Source of the DNA: Candidatus Omnitrophota bacterium
GTDB taxonomy: Bacteria; Omnitrophota; Gorgyraeia; Duberdicusellales; 4484-171
Length of the DNA: 6,723 nt
Assembly: GCA_014728785.1 (NCBI GenBank)
Contig: WJKZ01000140.1
Span: forward strand, 1-6,723
Reading direction: 5' to 3'
Positions 1 through 5,598 of this stretch are shown piece by piece. The translations under genes were made by a program, and so were the position numbers. Numbering within the stretch: the stretch's first letter is position 1; each line of letters starts with the position of its first letter. Below the pieces are notes generated by a model, which worked only from the letters and a program-made list of their open reading frames with translations, was not told the DNA's origin and searched no databases.

Positions 1-1286
1 ATATCTGGAGACTTCGCCTTAAAGATTACCACCCTGTAAAGTCATTTTTTATAAAGCAACTGAGAATAATTCTTCTATCTTTGCGGGGCTTTACCGAAGA
101 TAAATGTCAGTTAAGAGCCTCGGCTCTGACCTTTTATTCCTTGTTATCTATAGTGCCTGTTGTGGCGATGGCTTTCGGGATAGCAAAAGGATTCGGATTC
201 GAAAAACTTCTTGAAAAACAGCTACTGAGTAGATTTACCGGCCAGGAAGAAGTGATGTCGCAGGTGTTTAGCTTTGCCCGGTCTTTACTGGAAAATACGA
301 GAGGAGGAGTGGTAGCCGGCATAGGAGTAGCACTTCTTTTCTGGACAGTGGTTAAGGTTTTAGGGAACATCGAGAAGTCTTTTAATGATATCTGGGGCGT
401 TAAGCAGCAGAGAAACATAGGGAGGAAATTCAGCGATTATCTTTCCATAATGCTGATTTGCCCCATTTTAATAATTCTTTCCAGTTCTGCCACTGTATTT
501 ATAACCACTCAGGTTCAGCTTGTAGCAGCCAAAATCGACCTTTTGGGATTTTTCAGCCCTCTTATATCTTTTTCCATAAAAATATTACCTTACTGCGTTA
601 TCTGGATTCTTTTTACCTTTATTTATATTTTTATGCCCAACACTAAAATTAATATCCGTTCCGGCCTGCTGGGAGGCATAGTGGCCGGTACGATTTATCA
701 ATTTGCTCAATGGGCTTATATTGCTTTTCAGGTAGGGATGGCAAAATATAATGCTATTTATGGTAGCTTTGCCGCTCTTCCTCTATTTCTGGTATGGCTG
801 CAGCTTAGCTGGCTTATAGTTTTCTTAGGCGCAGAGATTTCTTTCGCTCACCAGAATGTGGATACTTATGAATTTGAACCGGATTGTCTGCAGGTAAGCT
901 ATTCTTTTAAAAAGCTTCTTTCCCTGCGGGTAGCTAACTTGCTGGTAAAAGATTTTTCTCAAGGGAAAAGCCCTCTAACCGATTCCGATATTTCCAGAGA
1001 ATTAGATATTCCGGTACGCCTGGTACGGCAGATTATTTACGAATTAACCGAAAGTGATATCTTATCCGAAGTTAAAACCAAAGGGTACAAACAAACTGCT
1101 TATCAGCCCGCACGCGAAATTGATACGTTAACCATCCAGTATGTAGTAGATGCTCTGGAGAGGAGAGGGACCGAGGATATACCTGTAGCCCGGTCACCGG
1201 AGATGGATTATTTATCAGAAGCCTTACAGGCCTTCAAGGACCTCATCAGAAAATCTGCTCATAATAAACCTTTAAAAGATATATAA
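1..1286 (+). CDS. YihY/BrkB family inner-membrane protein with C-terminal winged-helix region (5' partial)
   Basis: The reading frame is open from the window edge (first full codon at 3). The first possible start codon is TTG at 81, which has no ribosome site. The 26 codons before it encode a basic, then hydrophobic stretch typical of the N-terminus of this family, so the real start is upstream of the window. Numbering from the codon at 3, six hydrophobic segments lie near residues 41-62, 100-122, 145-168, 187-211, 222-242 and 254-281. The family signature is visible as YGSFAALP (253-260) and GAEIS (276-280). Residues of about 303-366 look like a cytoplasmic winged helix (DSDISRELDIPVRLVRQII), present in the longer members. 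The family was once called ribonuclease BN by mistake; its transport or envelope role is unproven. A 107-bp gap separates it from the next gene. Family assignment is firm; function is unknown. Confidence 0.9.
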   Translation, partial: IWRLRLKDYHPVKSFFIKQLRIILLSLRGFTEDKCQLRASALTFYSLLSIVPVVAMAFGIAKGFGFEKLLEKQLLSRFTGQEEVMSQVFSFARSLLENTRGGVVAGIGVALLFWTVVKVLGNIEKSFNDIWGVKQQRNIGRKFSDYLSIMLICPILIILSSSATVFITTQVQLVAAKIDLLGFFSPLISFSIKILPYCVIWILFTFIYIFMPNTKINIRSGLLGGIVAGTIYQFAQWAYIAFQVGMAKYNAIYGSFAALPLFLVWLQLSWLIVFLGAEISFAHQNVDTYEFEPDCLQVSYSFKKLLSLRVANLLVKDFSQGKSPLTDSDISRELDIPVRLVRQIIYELTESDILSEVKTKGYKQTAYQPAREIDTLTIQYVVDALERRGTEDIPVARSPEMDYLSEALQAFKDLIRKSAHNKPLKDI

Positions 1287-1393
1287 TTGTACAAAAATCT
1301 ATCTCTAAAAAAGGCTTGCTAATGCGGTTTATTTGTTGTAATTTTTTTATTATACCGGCCGGAAGTTTATTGAAAAGAATAAATTATTTTTAA

Positions 1394-3124
1394 ATGACTA
1401 AAACAGCAAAAAAATACTCTTTAGGTGATTTTTTCAGACCCTTTAAGAAACGTCTATGGGTAATTGCAACTTTTACGATTCTTTTTACGGGCGGGGCCCT
1501 GTTTTTTGAGTTTTTCTCGCCCCGCTTATATGAAGCAACCGCCGTAATACAACTCAGTTCTCCGGAGAGTGCCGGCCAGGCAGAGCAAGGAGACGATTCC
1601 GCTTTAGCCGGAACAGGCCGGAAAGCCCGGACAGAATTCCTTTATTCTTCCGAACTTGCCGAGCGGGTAGCCGAAAGACTGGACATAAGTATCGAGCATC
1701 AAGGAGAAGTATTGACAGGTGAAGGTTTCTTTTTGGAAAAAGAAGTTGACGCAGAAAAGAATAAAAAAATCAGGATTGAAGTTATCGGCAGGAATCCTTT
1801 TGAGATAAGCCGGCTGGCAAATGTCTGGGCAGAAGAATTTGTCGCCGGAGAAGACGACTATCGCAGAAAGGCAGTCCGCCGGCAGATATTAAAAACCCAC
1901 AAACAGCTTTTCTCTGTTTTGAATAAGCTTGAGGATATAAAAAGCAGCCTTATTGAGTTTATAGAAGAAAACGATTTAGCTACGCAGGAAGAAAAGAAAG
2001 CCTACCACGAGGAAAGTCTGGAGACTAAGAAGCCGTATCTTGAAGAGCAAATAGTGGCAAAATCTCAATTTTACAAAGACAGACATCCCGAAATGGTAGT
2101 GTTAAAAAACAAACTTAAAGATATAGAAGAGAAGTTAAAAGAGAAGGAAACCGATAAGCTTTTTTCTCTTCATAACACAGCTTCCCAATATAAAATTTTA
2201 AGCAAGGAATTTGAGAACTACAGTAGTCTCTATGAACGTTCCATAGAACATCTCCAAGAGCTGAGCGACTATGAAAAAGGTATAAAGGAAGAAGCTAAAA
2301 TAACAAAAAAAGCATCTCCCCCCCCAAAACCTCTTAATCCCGGCTCCCCGGGAGCGGTTTTTTTAGCGGGTCTTTTAGGGCTGATTAGCGGCAGCTTGCT
2401 TTCTTTTGGTTTGAAATATCTTGACCACACTATTGCCTCCTCCGGGGAAATAGAACACTTGACGGATATGTCGTCTCTGGGGGAATTGTTATATATGAAA
2501 AAGGAAGAAAAAGCCGACATGGTCTGCCACCTACGCCCCAATTCCAGGTTAGGTGAATTTTTCAGAGAGATAAAAGCCACACTTTATATTAAAGCTCCCG
2601 TGATTTTAGGAGTGACCAGTGCAATGCATAAAGAAGGAAAGACTTTTGTAGCTTCTAATTTAGCCATATGCTTTGCGCATGATAAAGAGAAGGTATTATT
2701 AATAGATGCGGATATGCGTAAGGGTAAACTGGCAGAGATATATGGAGTGGAGAACAACAGGGGGGTTACCGGTATTTTAAAAGGTGAAGTTGCGCCGGAT
2801 GAGGTCATAGTTCCTACTAAAATCCCCGATCTTTACATAATCCCCAGAGGGTTATGCGTATGGCGCCCGGCAGAACTATTATTATCACCGAAGCTCAAAG
2901 AGACACTGGAGGTTTTAAGCAAAGATTTTGACAGGATAATAATCGATACGCCGCCGGTTTTACACGTAGCGGATACTTTAATTTTAAGCAGTGCTTGTGA
3001 GGGGTTTATTTTTATTGTAAAAGCTTTATCCACGCCTATTAAGCATGTGAGAAAAGCCGCTGGTTTGCTGGAAAGAAAAACACGCCTAATCGGTGCGGTT
3101 GTTAATGGTTTTAAGACCCTATAG
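1394..3124 (+). CDS. Polysaccharide co-polymerase / BY-type tyrosine autokinase (Wzz-kinase fusion)
   Basis: A 576-residue inner-membrane protein expected to control chain length and export of a capsule or exopolysaccharide. The N-terminal Wzz part has a first membrane helix at about 21-41, then a periplasmic region that is largely coiled coil (about 155-300) with the family's RHPEMVVLK segment (230-238). A proline-rich stretch (308-320) leads into the second helix (about 321-341). The cytoplasmic kinase follows: ExxRxxK at 388-394 (oligomerisation-type motif), Walker A at 409-417 (SAMHKEGKT), Walker A' at 434-442 (VLLIDADMR) and Walker B at 513-519 (DRIIIDT). The usual PG of the P-loop is HK here. 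The protein ends at VVNGFKTL with no tyrosine cluster, the normal phosphorylation site. ATG 1394 is the natural start but has only a weak purine-rich site upstream. No glycosyltransferase or polymerase gene is adjacent, so the polymer cannot be guessed. Confidence 0.9.
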   Translation: MTKTAKKYSLGDFFRPFKKRLWVIATFTILFTGGALFFEFFSPRLYEATAVIQLSSPESAGQAEQGDDSALAGTGRKARTEFLYSSELAERVAERLDISIEHQGEVLTGEGFFLEKEVDAEKNKKIRIEVIGRNPFEISRLANVWAEEFVAGEDDYRRKAVRRQILKTHKQLFSVLNKLEDIKSSLIEFIEENDLATQEEKKAYHEESLETKKPYLEEQIVAKSQFYKDRHPEMVVLKNKLKDIEEKLKEKETDKLFSLHNTASQYKILSKEFENYSSLYERSIEHLQELSDYEKGIKEEAKITKKASPPPKPLNPGSPGAVFLAGLLGLISGSLLSFGLKYLDHTIASSGEIEHLTDMSSLGELLYMKKEEKADMVCHLRPNSRLGEFFREIKATLYIKAPVILGVTSAMHKEGKTFVASNLAICFAHDKEKVLLIDADMRKGKLAEIYGVENNRGVTGILKGEVAPDEVIVPTKIPDLYIIPRGLCVWRPAELLLSPKLKETLEVLSKDFDRIIIDTPPVLHVADTLILSSACEGFIFIVKALSTPIKHVRKAAGLLERKTRLIGAVVNGFKTL

Positions 3125-3140
3125 ATTTTTTCTCCGGTGG

Positions 3141-3149
3141 TGATATAAT
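3141..3149 (+). promoter_or_regulatory. Extended -10 promoter for tRNA-Met
   Basis: TGATATAAT is a perfect extended -10 element (TGnTATAAT). No good -35 box is seen 16-18 bp upstream, which extended -10 promoters tolerate. Transcription would start near 3156, about 30 bases before the tRNA, a normal 5' leader. It lies just downstream of the kinase stop codon. Confidence 0.65.
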
Positions 3150-3186
3150 GAACCCTCATTTTACAGCTCCCGTTTTTATAAATCTT

Positions 3187-3260
3187 GGCGGTGTAGCTCA
3201 GGCTGGCAGAGCAAACGGCTCATACCCGTTGCGTCGGTGGTTCAAGTCCACTCGCCGCCA
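3187..3260 (+). tRNA. tRNA-Met (elongator), anticodon CAU
   Basis: All four arms can be drawn by hand. The acceptor GGCGGTG pairs with CGCCGCC (one T-G wobble, discriminator A at 3260). The D arm is GCTC/GAGC. The anticodon stem AACGG/CCGTT closes the 7-base loop CTCATAC with anticodon CAT at 3221-3223. The T arm is GGTGG/CCACT around TTCAAGT. The G1-C72 pair and the absence of the GGG/CCC anticodon stem exclude the initiator. The overall sequence resembles elongator tRNA-Met more than the CAU isoleucine tRNA, although lysidine-type identity cannot be fully excluded. CCA is not encoded. The 3' end is repeated at 3362-3388. Confidence 0.95.
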
Positions 3261-3269
3261 TGTCTTTAT
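3243..3269 (+). repeat. Direct repeat copy 1: tRNA-Met 3' end plus flank
   Basis: A 27-base sequence running from the T loop of the tRNA (CAAGTCCACTCGCCGCCA) through the first 9 flanking bases (TGTCTTTAT). It recurs without mismatch at 3362-3388. Exact tRNA 3'-end duplications are typical of tRNA-targeting integrase attachment sites. Confidence 0.9.
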
Positions 3270-3308
3270 GAAAATATAGTTATAGAGGCCAAAGACTAAA
3301 GTAGCAGA

Positions 3309-3321
3309 GGTGGTTTCCACC
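3309..3321. repeat. Small perfect hairpin between the tRNA end repeats
   Basis: GGTGG TTT CCACC forms a 5-bp stem with a 3-base loop. No T-run follows, so it is not a standard terminator. It sits in the 92 bp between the two copies of the tRNA end. Confidence 0.5.
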
Positions 3322-3340
3322 ACATTAATCTTTATATCTA

Positions 3341-3379
3341 GGCGGACCCACCTTTGGCGGGCAAGTCCACTCGCCGCCA
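3341..3379 (+). other. tRNA-like 39-base minihelix (pseudo-tRNA end)
   Basis: GGCGG at 3341-3345 can pair with CCGCC at 3374-3378, recreating five acceptor-type pairs around the duplicated tRNA end. Inside is a hairpin, CCCACC (3347-3352) against GGCGGG (3356-3361), with one A-C mismatch and a TTT loop. The T stem is damaged. Whether it is transcribed or is a coincidental remnant cannot be told from the sequence. Confidence 0.35.
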
Positions 3380-3388
3380 TGTCTTTAT
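3362..3388 (+). repeat. Direct repeat copy 2: duplicated tRNA-Met 3' end
   Basis: This matches 3243-3269 over all 27 bases, at a 119-bp offset. Weaker similarity extends upstream, where GGCGGG replaces the T-stem GGTGGTT. The copy lacks the D and anticodon arms, so it is not a second tRNA. It may be the distal attachment site of a vanished element, or the end of a short tandem duplication. Confidence 0.9.
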
Positions 3389-3418
3389 ATCCAAAGTGTA
3401 ATAAAAACGGATAGTTTT

Positions 3419-3664
3419 ATGGAGCCGAGAATCGGATATCCCTGCGAATGGTCTTATACTGTCATAGGAAGAGACGAAGAAATCATGCGGGGGGCCGTAT
3501 CTGAAGTTATGGACGATAAAAAATTCACTTTGTCTTTTTCAAAGAAAAGCAGTGGCGGGAAGTATATTTCTTTAAACATAAAAACTCTTGTTTTCAGCGA
3601 AGAGGAACGCAATAAAATATACACTTCCTTATGTGCCACAGAAGCCATAAAAATGGTTCTTTAA
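3419..3664 (+). CDS. DUF493 (YbeD-like) small protein
   Basis: An 81-residue soluble protein matching the DUF493/YbeD family in length and layout. It opens with YPCEWSYTVIGRDEE, where the family has a (P)xxxxhKVhG strand. The central SSGGKYISL matches the family SSKGxYxSh strand, and it ends in IKMVL, almost identical to the VRMVL C-terminus of E. coli YbeD. The family has a small alpha/beta ACT-like fold; proposed regulatory roles are not established. ATG 3419 is the only sensible start; the upstream ribosome site is poor (CGGA). It lies about 30 bp after the second tRNA-end repeat and may be read through from the tRNA promoter, since no clear terminator lies between. The next gene is in the same frame, 96 bp on, with no stop codon between. 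Confidence 0.85.
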   Translation: MEPRIGYPCEWSYTVIGRDEEIMRGAVSEVMDDKKFTLSFSKKSSGGKYISLNIKTLVFSEEERNKIYTSLCATEAIKMVL

Positions 3665-3720
3665 AAATTCAATATATTTTTCATCTGCTGCCCCCCTGCT
3701 GTCTTTATAGCTATATCCCG

Positions 3721-3732
3721 GCCTGGCCAGGC
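3721..3732. repeat. Perfect 12-bp GC-rich palindrome
   Basis: GCCTGGCCAGGC reads the same on both strands and is followed by GTTTTCC. It could form a short 4-bp stem with a GGCC loop, which is weak for a terminator, or bind a dimeric protein. It lies about 30 bp before the next gene. Confidence 0.4.
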
Positions 3733-3760
3733 GTTTTCCGGCTTCAAATCTCCGGCGATT

Positions 3761-4324
3761 ATGTTCAGAAAAGCGTTATTTATTTTATTTATATTTATAA
3801 TTGTTGCCTCAGCGACTCTTTATTTAAGATATTTAACCGCTCCTCGCTATTCATTCTTAAAGGCAAAGAACGCTGTAGTAGACAAGGACTTAAAGACATT
3901 TTTAAAATTCACGGCGATAGAGGAATTGGCCGCAAGCATTGTATTTATCATAAAAGAAAATATTTCTTACTTGCCGGCCGGCACAATAAGCAGAGAGACA
4001 GAAGAAGCTTTAGATAAAGATGAAGGCAGGCTGAAGAAGATAATAAAGAAAGATATAGAGGAATATGTCAGCGGCAGAGAAAGCAGAAAGTCCACAAACT
4101 TGTTTTACCCTTATTTTGACAGGGATTCTTTTTTTAAAGGTATACTTTATGAAAAAGAAAGAAATGACCGGGTTATTATAGGAGTAAGGTTTCTGGTGAA
4201 AGAAAAAAATACCCAGATAATATGTGATTTTATAATGGAAAGGAAAGGCTTGTTTTGGGTTATGCGGGGAATAGAAGGAGTGTGGGAGGCAAGGAGAAGA
4301 CTATTCAAAGAGTTCCGGGAATGA
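3761..4324 (+). CDS. Unrecognised membrane-anchored protein (DUF2939-like layout)
   Basis: 187 residues. A short basic N-terminus (MFRK) precedes one hydrophobic segment at about 5-21, best read as an uncleaved signal anchor; the rest is charged and probably extracytoplasmic. Residues of about 27-60 (PRYSFLKAKNAVVDKDLKTFLKF) resemble the 'alternating small helix, then D-x3-F' opening of DUF2939-type proteins, but this is a resemblance by eye only. Residues 80-105 are a highly charged helix; the C-terminal part alternates strands (DRVIIGVRFLV, TQIICDFIME, GLFWVMRGIEGVW). The frame is open back to the preceding stop codon, but ATG 3761 is its first start codon. It has no clear ribosome site. 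Codon use matches the neighbours. Confidence 0.7.
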   Translation: MFRKALFILFIFIIVASATLYLRYLTAPRYSFLKAKNAVVDKDLKTFLKFTAIEELAASIVFIIKENISYLPAGTISRETEEALDKDEGRLKKIIKKDIEEYVSGRESRKSTNLFYPYFDRDSFFKGILYEKERNDRVIIGVRFLVKEKNTQIICDFIMERKGLFWVMRGIEGVWEARRRLFKEFRE

Positions 4325-4386
4325 ATACTTCAGGAGTGATGCGGCAGATGTTTAACGTTAAAGGTGCAATCTAAAGGGAAGGCAGG

Positions 4387-4740
4387 ATGATCATATTATT
4401 GTTCTTCGCTCTTGCGGCAATATCCATCAGCTCATTTTTGGCAATAAAATTAATAAAAAACCACAAGGCTCTTTCAAAATGGGATTACTTTTATCCATAC
4501 ACAGGAATACTTCTATGGTTTGTGCTTGCGATGTTAAATATAGGAAAAACTATAACCCTGTCAAATTTTGCAATCGAGGTTTCTTGGATAACAATAGGTT
4601 CGGTCGTCATTTCCTGGATGGCATTATCAATATATAAAACAGAAAATAAGCCCATTGCATCGATAGGATATATGTTGACACTCTTCCCCGGTGTTTTAGC
4701 ACTTTTGTTGAGGTTGTTAATGAAAAGTTTACCGGAATAA
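4387..4740 (+). CDS. Small four-helix membrane protein, unrecognised
   Basis: 117 residues, almost entirely hydrophobic, with membrane segments at about 2-22, 35-53, 61-83 and 91-112 and short basic loops (KLIKNHKALSK; YKTENKP). The start ATG 4387 has a reasonable purine-rich site upstream (GGGAAGG at 4376-4382). I see no catalytic motif and do not recognise the family. It follows the previous gene by 62 bp and may share its transcript. It is convergent with the proposed - strand RNA downstream. Confidence 0.7.
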   Translation: MIILLFFALAAISISSFLAIKLIKNHKALSKWDYFYPYTGILLWFVLAMLNIGKTITLSNFAIEVSWITIGSVVISWMALSIYKTENKPIASIGYMLTLFPGVLALLLRLLMKSLPE

Positions 4741-4748
4741 AAAACTCT

Positions 4749-4774
4749 AATTACCGACCCCGCCGGTTGTAATT
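4749..4774 (+). terminator. Possible weak terminator hairpin after the membrane protein gene
   Basis: AATTAC (4749-4754) pairs with GTAATT (4769-4774) around a GC-rich interior that can add a CG/CG or ACCG/CGGT pairing. Only three T follow, so efficient intrinsic termination is doubtful. Confidence 0.3.
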
Positions 4775-4792
4775 TCCCGTTATGCGGAGCTT

Positions 4793-4928
4793 AAAAGAAA
4801 AAACTCTGCCTTAAGTCCGTCGCTAAGTTTTGCTATCAGTCCAGTAAGCAGGTGGGCGCATCCATTGCTCCCTTTATATTGGTGTTGGCTGTAGCAATCA
4901 ACTCGCTGACGCAACAGGCAGAGTTTTC
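4793..4928 (-). ncRNA. Proposed structured small RNA, about 130 nt, unknown class
   Basis: Read on the - strand, a perfect 12-bp inverted repeat (AAAACTCTGCCT, 4927-4916, with AGGCAGAGTTTT, 4811-4800) closes the element. Going inward, the arms keep pairing almost continuously: GTT/GAC, CGTC/GACG, GC/GC, GTT/AAC, TTGCTA/TAGCAA, CAG/CTG and CCA/TGG, interrupted only by one- to three-base bulges and small mismatches. The apical loop holds its own hairpin (GGG-A-GCA ... TGC-G-CCC, 4872-4854). The 3' end runs into six T, C, four T (4803-4793), as an intrinsic terminator would. A promoter at 4935-4963 predicts transcription starting within about two bases of the closing stem. No reading frame of note is present. 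The rod shape recalls 6S RNA, but it is short for 6S; it lacks SRP RNA's GGAA apex. A non-autonomous mobile element is the main alternative. Confidence 0.55.
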
Positions 4929-4934
4929 AGATAA

Positions 4935-4963
4935 AATATAACATCCTCATTCTTACTTTTAAA
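4935..4963 (-). promoter_or_regulatory. Promoter for the - strand RNA
   Basis: On the - strand, TTTAAA (4963-4958, 4 of 6 to TTGACA), a 17-bp spacer and TATATT (4940-4935, 5 of 6 to TATAAT). The start predicted seven bases on is about 4928, exactly where the 12-bp closing stem begins. Confidence 0.5.
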
Positions 4964-4981
4964 GAAGGTTGTTTCTATATT

Positions 4982-5009
4982 TTGAAAACGGTTTATATAT
5001 AGGTATAAT
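4982..5009 (+). promoter_or_regulatory. Promoter for the HAMP-like protein gene
   Basis: TTGAAA (4982-4987), a 16-bp spacer and TATAAT (5004-5009). Transcription would begin near 5016, leaving a leader of about 44 bases. It is back to back with the - strand promoter at 4935-4963, so this is a divergent control region. Confidence 0.6.
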
Positions 5010-5059
5010 AATATTCATATAGTTCTCAAATCCATATTAACAGAACAGAGAGGAGGAGT

Positions 5060-5458
5060 ATGGAGCAAAAAAAGAGAAGATATTTCGGTACGCGCCTGCC
5101 TAAAAAATACAAATTTGTGGAATTTGTGATTGCCCTTCTGATATTATTTTCTTTTCTGAACGCCTACATTGCAATCAGGATGTTTGAGGAAGGAAGAGCA
5201 GCACTGGCGGAGAATACGGCCATTTTTGATTTACAATTTATTTTTGTACTTATAGGATTAATACTGGTTGCAACCCTCGGGTATATCCTTCATTACAGTT
5301 TCGGGGCCGTTTCCCGGATGGAAAAAGTTTTAGATAAATTTATGGCCGGAGACCGTTCAGTAAGGATAAATTTGCGAAAAAAAGATATAATGTATGTATT
5401 CTCCCAGAAACTGAACGGCTTGTTGGACTGGGCGGAAAATATCTCGAAAGGGCATTAA
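5060..5458 (+). CDS. Two-helix membrane protein with an orphan HAMP-like tail
   Basis: 132 residues. A basic N-terminus (KKRRYFGTRLPKKYK) is followed by membrane segments at about 19-42 and 56-81 with a short loop of about 13 residues between them. The last 50 residues read like a HAMP linker: amphipathic helix 1 (SRMEKVLDKFM), the Gly-Asp connector (97-98) with an RINLRKKD segment, then helix 2 containing KLNGLLDWA, like the usual F-N-x-M helix. HAMP domains normally pass signals to a kinase, cyclase or methyl-accepting domain; here the protein stops after the linker. It may pair with a partner protein made elsewhere. The start ATG 5060 is well supported by AGGAGG at 5051-5056. The family is not otherwise recognised. 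Confidence 0.75.
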   Translation: MEQKKRRYFGTRLPKKYKFVEFVIALLILFSFLNAYIAIRMFEEGRAALAENTAIFDLQFIFVLIGLILVATLGYILHYSFGAVSRMEKVLDKFMAGDRSVRINLRKKDIMYVFSQKLNGLLDWAENISKGH

Positions 5459-5463
5459 ATTTT

Positions 5464-5497
5464 TTAGGAAGATTATCCCCAGGCATATCATTCCTAA
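5464..5497. repeat. Imperfect hairpin after the HAMP-like gene
   Basis: TTAGGAA (5464-5470) pairs with TTCCTAA (5491-5497), and GA-TAT/ATA-TC continues the stem with one bulged base around a CCCCAGGC loop. No T-run follows it on either strand, so it may stabilise the mRNA end rather than terminate. Little else is visible in the 103 bp before the next promoter. Confidence 0.35.
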
Positions 5498-5561
5498 GAC
5501 TCCCCTTTGGTTTTCTAAACAGCCGTGCTCTTAATACTGTTAAGGCGGATTGAAAATACTC

Positions 5562-5591
5562 TTGACATACCCTGAGGGGGTAGGGTATAAT
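5562..5591 (+). promoter_or_regulatory. Strong promoter of the CsoR-family gene
   Basis: A consensus TTGACA (5562-5567) and consensus TATAAT (5586-5591), spaced 18 bp apart. Transcription is predicted at 5598-5599, on or next to the ATG at 5599, so the mRNA should be leaderless. The spacer is filled by the operator. Confidence 0.85.
5567..5588. promoter_or_regulatory. CsoR-family operator (G-tract palindrome)
   Basis: Inverted repeat ATACCCT (5567-5573) and AGGGTAT (5582-5588) around GAGGGGGT. CsoR/RcnR-family tetramers bind such A/T-flanked G-tract palindromes. It overlaps the last base of the -35 box and the first three bases of the -10 box, so binding should block the polymerase and give autorepression. 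Confidence 0.8.
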
Positions 5592-5598
5592 TATCTAT

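Noticed and set aside
81..83. TTG as start of the BrkB-family gene
   Set aside because: It has no ribosome site, and the frame is open and family-like upstream to the window edge; the gene is treated as 5' partial.
2269..3159. Three - strand frames (2269-2580, 2584-2808, 2833-3159) across the kinase gene
   Set aside because: They are shadows of a long, motif-bearing + strand gene and have no ribosome sites or recognisable domains.
3198..3380. 60-codon - strand frame across the tRNA
   Set aside because: It is the antisense of the tRNA; its RVDLNHRRNGYEPFA-type translation is a well-known annotation artefact of tRNA genes.
3631..4017. 128-codon + strand frame overlapping DUF493 and the next gene
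   Set aside because: It overlaps two better-supported genes in another frame, has no ribosome site, and its translation is low-complexity and cysteine/tyrosine rich in a way typical of off-frame reading.
4321..4374. 17-codon frame starting at the ATGA overlap after the 3761-4324 gene
   Set aside because: The stop/start overlap suggests coupling, but there is no ribosome site and no recognisable motif, and its length is easily due to chance.
4800..4927. Integron attC site
   Set aside because: Length and bulged hairpin resemble attC, but the GTTRRRY / RYYYAAC core boxes are absent from the ends, and no integrase or repeated site is present.
4800..4927. SRP (4.5S) RNA
   Set aside because: The + strand segment ATCAGTCCAGTAAGCAG faintly recalls the SRP domain, but the GGAA tetraloop apex is missing and the segment is not at the tip of the fold.
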